A stretch of DNA of 64,000 bases from Brachionus koreanus (Eukaryota; Rotifera; Eurotatoria; Ploima; Brachionidae): assembly GCA_016987375.1 (NCBI GenBank), contig PJRA01000005.1:3551916-3615915 (forward strand), given 5' to 3'. Made by a program: the position numbers and the translations under genes. Position 1 is the stretch's first letter, and the number at the start of each line of letters is the position of its first letter. The notes beneath the pieces are model-generated. The model saw only the letters and a program-made list of their open reading frames with translations. It ran no database searches and was not told the DNA's origin. Below, piece by piece: positions 47,890 through 58,735 of this stretch.

Positions 47890-48044
47890 TTACATTAAAT
47901 TTTTAAAAAAATCTCACTCGTCTTGCATGAGAAAAACTTGTTTTTTTTTGTTTAGACAAACCATTGGAAGATGAAGTCAACAAATCACCTTTGGTGATCA
48001 TGTATTTGCCCAAAGCGTCGAATAATTTAAAAATCGATTCAATG
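47890..48044 (-). repeat. Inverted partial copy of receptor-phosphatase exon 22
   Basis: Minus-strand reading gives IFKLFDALGKYMITKGDLLT and SSSNGLSKQKK, matching exon 22 (39240-39395; IIKLFDALGEYMSTKGDFLT, SSSTGLSKQKN) including the GACGAGTGAG splice-donor context. It lies beside a direct copy of the following exons at 48355-48745. Confidence 0.85.
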
Positions 48045-48345
48045 CTTGATATCGAAAAAATTTTGAAAGCTTGTGGAGGATTCTCGAGATACAATGAGCT
48101 GAGATATTGTCGTTTCAAAAGACTACGATGGCTTGACATGCAGTAAGAATGGAAGAAAAAAAGATACCATGACCAACCCTTCAATGGAAAACTCAAGAGC
48201 GACGTAAGTTGGGAAGACCAGCAGAAACATCCACATAGGAGCTCATCGAAATGGGAATAACATGGGGAGTAACACGGCTAAAAGCAAAAGATCAAATTGA
48301 GTGGAAATCAAATGTAATGATCCCATCCTCCACAGAGAGTTAATA
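48045..48345 (+). pseudogene. LINE ORF2 C-terminal fragment (RTE/craniofin-like tail)
   Basis: Plus strand: ILKACGGFSRYNELRYCRFK followed by RLRWLDM. After frameshifts come GRPAETST and ELIEMGITWGVTRLKAKDQI then EWKSNVM. This is the RLRWLGHV-x-RM ... GRP-x-x-x-W ... W-x-x-x-VA tail of many LINE polymerases. It sits exactly between the inverted and direct parts of the copied phosphatase segment. Confidence 0.72.
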
Positions 48346-48354
48346 AGAAAATGA

Positions 48355-48745
48355 AAAAATAGCAATCTTAAATTTTTATTTAAATTAATTTAAAAATAAA
48401 AAAGAAAAAAATTAAATGAAAGCATCGAAAAGCACGGTCTATTCATTAGCCTTATGTATCTCTATTTCAATATTAAGATAAAAAATGAGTTTAACATTGT
48501 GCAAATTGTTCGTCTATTACGCAAAACATATCCAAAACTTATGAACAAAAAGGTGAGCACTTTAATCTCAAAGCTTAATTGTATTATTTACAAAAAAAAA
48601 ATTTTTTTTTCAAGGAAAACTACAATTATTTGTACAATTTTTGCTCGTCGGATAGTTTCATAGCCAATTAGCCGCTCAATTTAATTTATTTTAAATAATT
48701 TTTTTTTGCATTTAATTTCTTAAATAAACTTTAAAAAAACATTTA
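48355..48745 (+). pseudogene. Direct partial copy of receptor-phosphatase exons 23-24 with introns
   Basis: Nearly identical to 39395-39775, including the upstream intron end, exon 23 (copy 48450-48552), the 63-bp intron and exon 24 (copy about 48615-48671) to its TAG. Introns are retained, so it arose by DNA duplication and not by retroposition. It lacks the rest of the gene and is presumably a pseudogene, unless it is used as an alternative 3' end. Confidence 0.88.
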
Positions 48746-50536
48746 ATCTTTAATCTGTTTGAATTCGATTCTAAAAATAAATTTTTAAACCATCAAAATT
48801 AATTCTCTCTTTAGTTTTAAATTAGGGCTTTAAAGAAATCGTTGAGCAAATAAGATAAACTGACGGATTCATACGGACCTTAAATCTATGTCAATTAGTT
48901 TTTTTCAACTCAAGATTTAAATTACTTTTGGGTTATTTCAATTAGACAGGTTAATAGATAAGAAGCTTTCGATGATAGATATTTCTCAATTTTTAAAGGT
49001 TTCTATACTCAAATGCCAAAATTGTTTGACCACTTAATTTTCAATCTTAACACCAAAGACATTTAACTGCAATTACATCGATATCTAAGAAAAAAGTGAA
49101 TAATTGAACTGGCTTTTATGACTAGCATTTGATCAATGATGATCTTGCTGGAATACGCAGTTTTTGATATTATGCAAATTTAATTTGAAAAATTAAAGAT
49201 CTATTCAAAGCATCTAAATTTAGGATTCTATTTGATATCTGAACACAATTATTTGACGTACTGGAGCTAATGCTGATTTTAAATTCACCTTCAAATAAAT
49301 GATATCATAAAATTTAATAAATTTCAATGATACACTTAACATTAAAACTGAGACTATTTTGTGTAGGAATCTTGTAAAGGTTTTGCGTTGTCGACAGAGT
49401 TGTTTTTAGCTAATATTTAGGTAAATATTGAAACAGATTTTTGATAAAAATTTAAGATTATTTAACTGAAATATAAAAAATGTGATGTTAGTCACAATAA
49501 AGATTGATTTGATGAAATTTTTTAGTACAGGATCAAAACGAATGATGAATTTAAATTTAACTTTAGCTAATGAATATGTCAAATAGCATCGTGGAGATAA
49601 AGACGGAAAAGAGAGAATGGAGAAGCGATCATTTTTTTCAATTTCGAAATTACCTTCAATTTTAAATTAGGATTTATGTAAAAAAAAATCGATAAAACAC
49701 TACTTCATTTGATTTTTTCCAATTCAAGGATTTAGCACATTAGTCATTATTTTCCTATTCATATTCCATTTTTTCGTCATTCATAAAACAAATTTAAACT
49801 CTAAAGATTAAAAATTTCAAATGACTTTTCATCAATCAGTCAAAGTTAGATTATTTAAAAATAATTTAAATTAGATATAATCGGCTTAAATATATATTCG
49901 AATAGGTTAGCTTAGAAATATATATGATGAATATGAATTTTAAATTTTGTATATAAATTCAAGTTGAATATTAAAGAAAATTTCGATATTTTTTTTTCAA
50001 AATTTAATTTTAGGTTTCGTTTTAGATTTCTTTAAAATCTAGATTTTGAAATTATTATCTAAAGCTTTTAACCAGTTATTGTTTTATTAGGATGACTAAT
50101 ATTCTTAGAAAATATTTTATATTTTTTTAACACTGACAGATTTGGCCTGAAAAGGAACTTTTTTCTCATTTGTTGGCATCGTTTTGAATTTCATTTTTTA
50201 TTTTTTTAAATTATTAGAATATTAATTTTGAATTTAAAGGTGAACTAGTAACTTTTTTTAATGATTGTTTTTTTTTTTTTTTCTAAAAACAAAAAGCTAA
50301 ATTGATAGAAAACAAATAGACCAGTATGATCTGAAATGAATAAACTTAAAATGTAGAATCACGAATCGATGTCTCAATTTTCTTTTCTTTTTACTTGTCC
50401 TTCAATCTATCACTTGAGCAAATATTTACCATTGTATTAAATTAATTCAATTATTTTTTTAAGGCAAATAGAATATCTCTAAAGAAATATTGAATTTTTT
50501 TTGCTATTTAAAAAAAAAAGTTATAATTCACATAAA
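48746..50536. other. Intergenic, nothing recognised
   Basis: About 1.8 kb of AT-rich sequence upstream of the tetraspanin gene. No gene or repeat is recognised. Confidence 0.4.
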
Positions 50537-51546
50537 ATGGCAAAAGGTGGCCCCAAACTAGGCTGTGGAGCGAAACTTGTTCGCTTTACTCTCGTTTTTT
50601 TTAATCTAATATTTTTTGTAAGTAAACTTTTCTTCTACTAATTATTATTTGAAATTTTTTATCTCTCTTTTTTTGCAAGATTTTGGGTTGCTTAATTCTG
50701 GCTCTAGGTATTTACATTCTTGTCGATCCGAGTGTAAAACAGTTGCAAACTATTGCCAATACAAAAGAGTTGCAAAAGAGTGGAATCGACTTGACTTATA
50801 TTGATAAATGCGGCATTGCATTTTGCGTATTCGGAGGCTTCATGTTTCTAATTAGCTTTTTAGGCTGCTGTGGAGCATTGAAAAAAGTCAAATGTCTCCT
50901 TGGACTTTACTCTACTATTCTTCTATTAATTCTTATAGCCGAAATTGCAATTGGAATTTTCGCAGCTGTTTACTCTTCAAAATTCAAGGAGCTTCTAACC
51001 AAGACACTAAGAGACAGCATTCGTGACCAGTACATGGGACAAATGTCTAATAAAACCCTTGGATCTGTAGCTTGGGATGCCGTCATGTACAATGTAAATT
51101 CAAAATTTATTATTTTTTCTTATTTTTACAAATTTTATTCAAGTTCGAATGCTGTGGTGTTTACAATTATTCAGATTTTAATCAAACAAATAATGTCTGG
51201 ACCGATAGACAGGATGCTGTCACGCCCATATCTTGTTGTAAATTTAAAAATAAAAAAATCGATTGGAGTGGTACATTGCCTAATTCAACTTTTGATATTA
51301 ATTGCTATAAAAATCCCAATGAGAACAATAGTAACTACAAAATAGTAGGAGATAAAAGATTTAAAGAAGCATTTAAAATAATTTTTTTCAAAAAAGGGCT
51401 GCTATGAGAAAATTAATGGTTTGATTAATGTTTATAGCGTAGTTGTAATAGCGGTGGCAATCGGAATTGGATTCTTTTTGCTATTAGGCGTTTGCTTCGG
51501 ATTCTATTTATGCAAGAGAATTAGAGACATGGATGACTATATATAA
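50537..51546 (+). CDS. Tetraspanin
   Basis: Four exons joined in phase 0: 50537-50617, 50680-51093, 51144-51344 and 51397-51546, separated by introns of 62, 50 and 52 bp. The protein is 281 aa. The four membrane helices are VRFTLVFFNLIFFILGCLIL, FCVFGGFMFLISFLGCCGAL, LYSTILLLILIAEIAIGIFA, and VVVIAVAIGIGFFLLLGVCF. The large extracellular loop has the tetraspanin signature FECCGVYNY and a PISCC pair, plus NCYKN and GCYEK, six cysteines in all, so three disulfides are expected. It ends in a short basic tail (CKRIRDMDDYI). Tetraspanins organise membrane microdomains with integrins and other receptors. The last intron (GTAGGAG...AAAAAG) is needed to reach the fourth helix; without it a frame stops early. 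Confidence 0.95.
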
Positions 51547-51774
51547 ACTAAATTAAAAATCATTTTTTTTGAGTTAAAAGAAAAAACTGTTCTAGTTAAT
51601 TTGTAAATTAATGAGGTATAAATAAAATGATTTATACTAAATTTTGATTTTTTTCTCTAAAAGCAAAGATTCAAGCTAAACAAAAACAGGTTTTTTGAAG
51701 AGTTAATTTTTAACCAAAACTTCAAATGATTCAAAGTTGATTTAAAAAAAAAAATTTTGTTTCTGTATTTTTTT

Positions 51775-52190
51775 TTGAAGAGAGACTTAGTTTCCTTAGG
51801 TTGATGAGTCTAGAACGGCGACGATTGAGACGAGATTTAATATAGTTAGATGTTTAAAATAATAAATGGATTTGAGATTTTAAATTTTGCAAATAGCTTA
51901 TGCCTTAATCTAAGAAGAGAAGATAATCATAAATTTGTAAGGGAGATTAATAAAAAAAGACAATGCCGTTATCAATTCTCAACAAACGGAGTTGTTGAAT
52001 CATGGAACGAATTACCAAAAGAAGCGATTTCAGTAAGTACAGTAAATAGTTTCAAGTCTCTGATTGATAAAGAAATATTCAAATGGAAACCATTAGGACT
52101 GCAGTAGCCTCAATGGGTAATTGCAATATTTGTGATGGTATAGAGCACTATACCGCACTAAATACTACTAACACTACTACATTTCAATCA
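51775..52190 (+). mobile_element. 5'-truncated LINE (CR1/Jockey-like): ORF2 C-terminus and 3' end
   Basis: The plus-strand frame gives RLMSLERRRLRRDLI, then (after a stop) INGFEILNFANSLCLNLRRE, NGVVESWNELPKEAISVSTV and NSFKSLIDKEIFKWKP. The 3' end ATAGAGCACTATACCGCACTAAATACTACTAACACTACTAC resembles sequences at 61.64 kb and, on the other strand, at 61.91 kb, which suggests further tiny 3'-end copies there. Confidence 0.8.
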
Positions 52191-52638
52191 ATTTTTCAAC
52201 AGAAAAAAATTTCTAATTATCATGATTTTATTAATTTTCATTTTTCTAGTTAAGTGGAGGACGGCTTTCTATTTTGTTCGTTACAGCTTTAAAAAAAGCT
52301 AATTCAGTAATAGCATCGAGTAATGGAATAGATTTCTAATAAAAAACTGCAATTAATTTTTAGTCAAATTTTTTATTTGATCCAGAAACTGTTTAATCAT
52401 ATAATATTTTATTTCTATTTTAAAAAAAAATTAAAAAACTTAATAAACTTTTTATTTACTTGAAAAAACTACTTTATCTTAAATAATTTTATTTTTCTTG
52501 AGCTTAATTTTGGTAGATATTTTTTAAATCTGTTTAAATCATGACTTTTGCGACTTTTAAGGAAAAAATTTTCATCTAGTTAATTTTAATACAAGAAAAA
52601 AGATCTAGAACAAATTGATTTTTAAAGCTTATTTTGTC

Positions 52639-52859
52639 TTAGCACTAGAAGCACCAAGCATTTTTCACGTTTTTTAATTCAGATATATTTTATAGAAAAA
52701 CTATAATAATTTTATAAATTAATATCATTTTTAAAAAAAATTTTAAAATCTACATAAATCAAAAAAGATATATTCATATGAAAAATCTTTTCAAAAGATA
52801 CGAGGATTTAAAATTTTTTTAAACGAGTCAAATGACTCGTTTGGTGCTTCTAGTGTTAA
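52639..52859. mobile_element. TTAA-flanked MITE, copy 2
   Basis: A 221-bp diverged copy, in reverse orientation, of the MITE at 21312-21505. It is bounded by TTAG (a mutated TTAA) and TTAA, with ends CACTAGAAGCACCAAGCAT and TTGGTGCTTCTAGTG. It has an extra small palindrome ACGAGTCAAATGACTCGT near the right end. Confidence 0.75.
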
Positions 52860-53889
52860 TCTGCTCAATAAATACGACCTTAGAATGCTTATGTCAACTA
52901 ACACGACCTATTTATTTTTTCGTTCATCATTTTACTATCAAAAAGTTCCAAATTGATTTAGATAGGAAAATTTTAAAAAAATAAATAATCTAAAATTAAA
53001 CGCTTTCAGGATTAAATATTTACATTCATATAAATACAGACGAACAACAAATAGTCTAAATTCTTTAATGTCCTTTATGTTTACTTAAAATTAACAAATA
53101 TTTGATTCATAAAAATTACAAGATTTCATTTAAGGATGTAAAATAAAATACACTTGAAAAGCTACCATTGCAAATATTTGAGATTTTTTTAGTAAAAATA
53201 TTAATTTGGCCAAATAAATTTTCATTGTTGTTGGATGACAAAAATTATTTATTCAATGGGTCTTTTTGATAAATTTTCAATCTAAGTGCAAAATTTTCGA
53301 ATAAATGCAAGGAAAATAAATCAAAGAATTTAATTTAGTATTTTGGTAAAAAAATTTGGCTACTACTTCACTTCAAATGAGATATTTCCCAGTAACTATA
53401 TAATTTGTTTTTAAATTTAAACTATTTAGAAAAAAAAATTTCCAAAATGACTTAAAATTTAATCGCAAAGTTTTATTATTTTTGAAAATTCCATTCCTTT
53501 GGAAAATAATAAGCAAAGTTAGACACTTTTCAAAGTGTGTTGTACTTGAAGTCCAATATCTTAGGATCAGAATAACTTTAAAGTGTCCCAGACCGCTTGA
53601 TAGTTTACTAAAGAGCTAAGAATATAACTCAATAGTCGATTTGACTTGGTTATATATTTGAAAGCTCTTACAAATGAAAAAACTAAAATACCTTATTTTA
53701 ACACTTCGAGGTTCGATTTGACCCTGTTTCCACCATACAACTATATAAGATAATCAGAAATTTTGAAAGCTAATAAAAAACTCTTTATAATTCTAAATTT
53801 CAGCCGTTCCCTCAAGAAATGCAAAACTAATTCAATTTTAAAGAATTTTTTTTATTTCAAAAAAAAAAACTCAACTTATTCCTAATTTC
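52860..53889. other. Intergenic, nothing recognised
   Basis: AT-rich sequence without recognisable genes. Confidence 0.35.
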
Positions 53890-54500
53890 TTAGCGTGTTT
53901 ACACAGATTTTTTAATTTATTAAATTCTTTTGGGTCAAGTTTTTCTTAAAATTTTTATTACACTGGCTATATAAGAAGAGCAACCAACTGTTCTTGCTCC
54001 CACCTTGCAATCACAGTACCAACCTTTTTTTGGGTCAGTTTTATTGCTAATTTCTAGTTCTACAAAAACTGTTTAAACAGTCTGACTTGAATTTCTTGAA
54101 TTTAGTTTAACTTTGATTATGTCTGCATTAAATTTTAGACATTCAAATTGGTATTTTCCATCTTTGTTCAAATGTTCCTTTTTAAAACTTTTGGCTTGCT
54201 TAAGTTGATATACTCCGAAGGTCAATGAGCGTATGTTATTTTCATTTAGTGGTGGAAAATCAACTGAATCTGAATCTTTTGAGATTTTCTTTTAAAGTCA
54301 ATTACCTTTTCTTTTAATCGATTGTTTTTTTTTTAATAACTCATTCATTTTTTTAGCCTTACTTTCGTCGTTTGGTTTATCCGTCGTTCTTAGTGCTCGA
54401 TATTTATTTATCAGAGCACAAAAAATTCAAAAACTTTTAAAGGATTTTGAACAAAGCTTGATAACATTTTTTACCAGAATGTGGATTTTTATTAATATCG
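53890..54500 (-). pseudogene. Transposase relic with SWIM-like CxC...GC ending
   Basis: Minus-strand frames give INKYRALRTTDKPNDESKAK, DFPPLNENNIRSLTFGVYQL, KQAKSFKKEHLNKDGKYQFE, ADIIKVKLNSRNSSQTV-stop and GWYCDCKVGARTVGCSSYIA then SVIKIL. This block (LT-x-G-x-YQ-x-KQA, then SRH-like, then WYCxCxxGARTVGC) is common in multi-copy transposase-like proteins of invertebrates. Stops and frameshifts show decay. Confidence 0.6.
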
Positions 54501-55483
54501 ACATCAATTAATTTAAAATAATCTTTTCGTCATTTAGCTAAAGCTTTTATTTTTTTTTCTAGGAGAAATAGGGAGCCTGTCAAAACGTCTCAGCATTTAG
54601 CTCATTTTGATTTCATTTTGCTTATTTTATTTATCATTTTTATATATTCATTTTTTATATGGCTCATTTTCTCAAAAAAAAAATAACGAAAAGACAAAGA
54701 TTTTGAAATTGAAGGATATTTAAAACGTGGACTAAAAAAATGCCAGATCAGCATTTGTGATTTAGCGACATCTTTGTCGATATCACTGGATTTGTTAACT
54801 AGCTAATCCATTGGCGTTTTAGTAAACATGGAGCATAAATACCGTATTTCCTTGTTTAAAGAGGCGTGCACTAAAACTCAAATTTACAAATATGGTGCAT
54901 GCACCTACTTAGACCTCGTCCATGTTAAAAAATCTTTTTATAAGTGCGACGCATTCGATGTATTATTTTGGTTAATAGAGGACGTTATTTTTCAAAAAAT
55001 TAAGTTTTAAAGCAGGGTTTTTAATCAAAAAATTTTATTTAGTGCGACACTATTGTTAAAAAAAAAATTTATATTAAAAATATTAATTTTTTTAATTTTG
55101 AGAATAGGTGCAGGGTTAATAAAAAATAAGAAATATAAAAAAAATATAAAAAAATTTTAGTTTCGGATATAGACGCGGCATTTAATTTTAAAAATTACAT
55201 ATAATGCAATAAAATTATATTCATATTTACAAATTGAATTTTATTTGTTTTTGTTCTTAGCCCCTGGTTTTCTTTCCAAGGGTTTTCGAATACTTCCATC
55301 TTTGTTATAAATTAATACAGGTGTTTGTGGTTGGTTTGTGATTGATGGTAAAGTCTGAAGTGGTCGACGCGTTTGTGATTCAACTATGATTGTATGAATG
55401 AATGAATTATATCATTTAATTACTTAAATAAAAGAAAAAAAATTTGAATAAATTTACATAAATTATCAAAAACACTTGTCCAA

Positions 55484-56339
55484 ATGACAGCTGTCCATCA
55501 AGAGATTGATCTAAGCTTCTTACAAGAGGCTAACTGGCCAAAGCTTCCTTCAGCTACCTCCGAAGTCGGTAAGAATCATCATAACTGGTTGTCCAAAATC
55601 AGCAACAGCGTGAAATTTCTTTATCAACGTGTTGAGACTTTAGAAAAAGAAAATAACGCACAGAAAGTTACTATCAAGACTCTTAGCACACTTGTTGACT
55701 CGCTTAGTAATCCACGAGACCAACCTTCTCAAACTTCTTCTTCATCTTTGGTACCTCCAATGAATTGGTCCAAGATAGTTAATGGGATGGCTCACAAGGA
55801 TGAGAATGCTGTGGCAATCATGGCAACTATAGCCACAGAAATGAAAAAAAAGGAAGAACGAGCTAATAATGTAGTTGCTTCGATTCCGGCTACAATTTTT
55901 GATTGCGAAGAAGGTTGTGAAGTTGAGTTCATCCAAAAACTCTCAAACAAGTTAGGACTTCCAGGAAGCAAGGTGAAGAAGGCTAGAAAAATTAGTCGCG
56001 CAAAAGACAAAACACCAAATGATCGAGTTCTTCTCGTAGTGGAGATGGAATCGCCAAGCGCAAGAGCCGATCTGATTCGTAGCTCGAGAAAGTTACGTGA
56101 TGATGAGAGTCATAAGGGCATTTATGAAGATATATAAATGAAGATCTTACGCCGAGTGAAAGAATCACTCAAAGAAAACTACGTCAAGAGAGGGACTCTA
56201 AAAATGATCTTCTCCCCGAATCCGGAACAATTAATGGACGGGTAATGAAGTTTAAAACCTGCACGGATGGCAAGAAACGTTTTTGGGGAATCCGTAATGG
56301 AGAGCTAAGGATGGTCACATCCTTAATAGATCGTCAATA
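55484..56339 (+). pseudogene. LINE ORF1-like protein, frameshifted
   Basis: Begins MTAVHQEIDLSFLQEANWPK. A coiled-coil segment (VKFLYQRVETLEKENNAQKV) is followed by a nucleic-acid-binding ORF1 domain (NNVVASIPATIF, EFIQKLSNKLGLPGSKVKKA, DRVLLVVEMESPSARADLIR). The frame stops at 56137 because of an 8-base near-duplication (TGAAGATA). The next frame continues as NEDLTPSERITQRKLRQERD to a stop at 56339 (DRQ-stop), the usual C-terminus. Confidence 0.72.
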
Positions 56340-56358
56340 GCAACAAAAAAGTCAGACA

Positions 56359-56703
56359 ATGGAGTTCACTGCCTCATTTGAACTCAGTCGTAATTTAGCC
56401 CTGCAATCTAGTTATTCTGACCTAGATTTTTCTAAAAGTAAGTCTGATTCCTCTTCATCAATGTCAATATCTTTCACGAGTTTCTCATCAGTCACTTCTA
56501 CACCATTCATAACATCAAACTCTTCTATTGCAAAAATGTCAGGAACCTTTTCACCACATTCGTCAAGAACAATTGATAGTCAGTGCCAGCTTAGTTTTTA
56601 TTATACTAATGCCACAAGCCTGAACAACAAAATGCATCTCTTAGAAGCCTGCGTATTAAACTTTTCACCTAGCATAGTTGGTATCTCAGAAACTTGGTTT
56701 AGT
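56359..56703 (+). pseudogene. 5' end of LINE ORF2 (endonuclease start), truncated
   Basis: MEFTASFELSRNL is followed by a Ser-rich leader and then the start of an apurinic-type endonuclease domain: LSFYYTNATSLNNKMHLLEA and SPSIVGISETWFSA. It ends abruptly at the right inverted repeat of the composite element; the open frame track beyond is the repeat and the flanking LINE (PKRLTKRSDR). Confidence 0.75.
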
Positions 56704-56849
56704 GCATGCACCATATTTGTAAATTTGAGTTTTAGTGCACGCCTCTTTAAACAAGGAAATACGGTAGCTGCTCCAAAACGTCTTACGAAGAGATCGGATA
56801 GATTGCCTCAATCAAATTTTGCTTTTGGCTGACCAAAGAAGGATTTTTT

Positions 56850-58570
56850 TCTTGAAATGAAGCATAAATTCATTCTAATCGTTCAGAAATTTATTCTTAA
56901 TCTCCTAGATCAAAGCAGTTCCAATCCCAGCGTTTGATGCGTTTGCATAAATATGAAAGTTGCGTTTAAAGTCGGGATAAATTAAGATTGGTGCGTTAAG
57001 TAATTGGCTTGTTAATTTCCCGAAAGTTTTTTCGGTTTCGTCATTTCACAAAAATGTGGCTTTCACTTTAAACAAATCGTTGAGACATATCCTGCTAAAG
57101 TTCTGAACGATCCTTAGGTAATACGACTTATCCATTAGTCTTTCTAATGTCGAGAAATACTTTGAACCACCAAGCGCATCAACTGTGCCGTCGATTCGCG
57201 ATAATAAATACGCTTTCTTCACTGTGTTGCTGTTCAAATTCCGGAAATCTGTTCAAAATCTGTAATTTTGCTTCTCATTTTCTTGTGTTTTCTTTTCCGC
57301 TAAAATGATTAGACTTGACCAAGGGCTAAAACTTTCAGCAATAATATTCTTGTCAAATATTGATTTTATTTGTCGTTCGACTTCTTGTTGTGCCGCTTGA
57401 AGAAGTGGGTAAGGTTTTTGCTTTATCCTTCTAGTTTCGCCTACAACAATTTTGTGTTCTGCGAAGCTTGTTTATCAATGTCGTTTTTGGACCATTGAAT
57501 CATATCCTTGTATTGGACGATTGGTTTCTCTGTCTGATACTTATAATTCGTTGCCATACTTTTATTTGGATCTCTTTCAAATTGATTGCACCTTCAACAA
57601 GAAGTTTAGGATCCTGATGTTCTTCAAAGGTATTATTTCTGCTTCTTGATTTCGTTTTTAGCCTCCTTACTTAAGCTCTGGTAGTCTCTTTGGCTTTTCC
57701 TACCAAACAAAATACAATTGCACGTTCTTGTTACAACCCATCCCACATATACATAACAGCATTATACCCGAAAGCGTTGTAAAAATCTTTGGACGACATG
57801 TTTTTGCCATCGAAAACTAAATTTACACCTCTTTTAGCCATATTAAACTTATCCAAAAATCAATTCAAGCAAAACAGAAAAATAATTGTTAAACAAAATT
57901 CTGATTACTAGAATTTCACTTCTCTTATTCTAATGACTAAATTTGTGTCTCTCGTTTTCTTTTATCTAAGCTTTCTTTTTTTTTTGACCTTGAAGTTTGA
58001 CTTTAGTAAGTCTCCAAGAGCCCGTTTAGTCGAGCGGTTTATGTGTTAGTCATGCAAGCAGAGGATTGAGGGTTTAAAACCCGCTCAAGGGTGGAAAAAT
58101 ATTCAAAATATCTCTGTAATACGGGGCGCATGTTTTAAACCCCTTTCATCAAAAAATGGGGGACCGGTTTCGACTGGGTAAAACTTGCAGTGTAGATGAT
58201 CAACTCGATGCAGTAGCCTAGTGTCAGATCGGAGCTGTTGCTCAAAAAGGTACTTGAAAAGGAGATGAGCGCCTCCCCATTATCCGCTAGGATATAAAAG
58301 GATTAATTATTATTATTATTATTATTATTATTTGTAAGTCTCTAAGTCTCTCGAGCTGTGCCTTTCAACAGCTTACTAAATATATCAGCGGGACCTTCCC
58401 TTTCCAAATTATGCGTTCTTTTTTAAGAACGCCTTATATGAGATTGGCTTACAACTTAAAGCTCAATCCGCGCACTCTGAGCGCTTAACAAGCTTGAAGC
58501 TTAAACAGATGCCCTCTCTTCTCTTTGTGGTTGGCTTTATCTAAAATTTAAGCTCAACCGCTATCACCAA
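56850..58570 (-). pseudogene. Ty3/gypsy-type LTR retrotransposon, decayed internal region (gag, RT, RNase H)
   Basis: Minus strand, right to left. A primer-binding-like TGGTGATAGCGG abuts the LTR at 58571. A gag-like start is at 57841 (MAKRGVNLVFDGKNMSSKDF). The reverse transcriptase gives EHKIVVGETRRIKQKPYPLL, FDKNIIAESFSPWSSLIILA and KAYLLSRIDGTVDALGGSKY (57046-57480). The RT/RNase H link gives APILIYPDFKRNFHIYANAS (about 56960). Frames are broken by many stops. No integrase or 3' LTR was found. A SINE interrupts the leader at 58015-58333. Confidence 0.82.
58015..58333 (+). mobile_element. tRNA-derived SINE with target-site duplication
   Basis: A 319-bp element flanked by the 9-bp direct repeat GTAAGTCTC (58006-58014, 58334-58342). 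The tRNA-like head has an A box TTAGTCGAGCGG (about 58026-58037) and a B box GGTTTAAAACC (about 58071-58081), spaced as in Pol III promoters. A unique body follows (GGGACCGGTTTCGACTGGGT, GATGCAGTAGCC), and the tail is (ATT)n. A second copy's 3' end borders the gap at 17382. It is inserted in the leader of the gypsy relic, so it is younger than that element. Confidence 0.92.
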
Positions 58571-58735
58571 TGTAAATGAGAGAGGAGGATGATGAATACA
58601 AGATTAAAAGTAATGTTTGAACTAAACTTTATTAAATTATAAAACATCTTCTATTTATAGAGACGTGAGGGATCACAAAATGTATTCCCGAGCAGAATGT
58701 ACTATAATATTTGATGATTAACCATTATCTAACGT
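58571..58735 (-). mobile_element. 5' LTR of the gypsy relic (outer limit approximate)
   Basis: Begins (plus strand) TGTAAATGAGAGAGGAGG right after the primer-binding-like site CCGCTATCACCAA. The outer end is not defined; related ATCTAAC sequence near 58728 suggests about 165 bp. It is shorter than, and not closely similar to, the LTR at 45.4 kb. Confidence 0.45.

Larger units (their letters stand above)
54840..56766. mobile_element. Composite element with 65-bp perfect terminal inverted repeats
   Basis: 54840-54904 and 56702-56766 are perfect inverted repeats (outer end TACCGTATTTCCTTGTTTAA, inner end the palindrome GTGCATGCAC). Inside, the left third holds the minus-strand tail of a transposase-like ORF (SIRKPLERKPGAKNKNK-stop, about 55250-55385). 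The right two thirds hold, on the plus strand, ORF1 and the start of ORF2 of a LINE, cut exactly where the right repeat begins. The element is inserted in another LINE copy. Its superfamily is unclear. Confidence 0.75.
54700..56830 (+). mobile_element. LINE fragment split by an inverted-repeat insertion
   Basis: Sequence at 54765-54839 (TGGATTTGTTAACTAGCTAA ... CATGGAGCATAAA) and 56767-56830 (GCTGCTCCAAAACGTCTTAC ... AGAGATCGGATAG) together match the continuous LINE sequence at 8900-9000. The piece between them, 54840-56766, is therefore an insertion into an older LINE copy. Confidence 0.75.

Noticed and set aside
51072..51407. Tetraspanin loop frame read through to a stop at 51407
   Set aside because: Splicing out 51345-51396 restores the fourth membrane helix, so the read-through stop is intronic.
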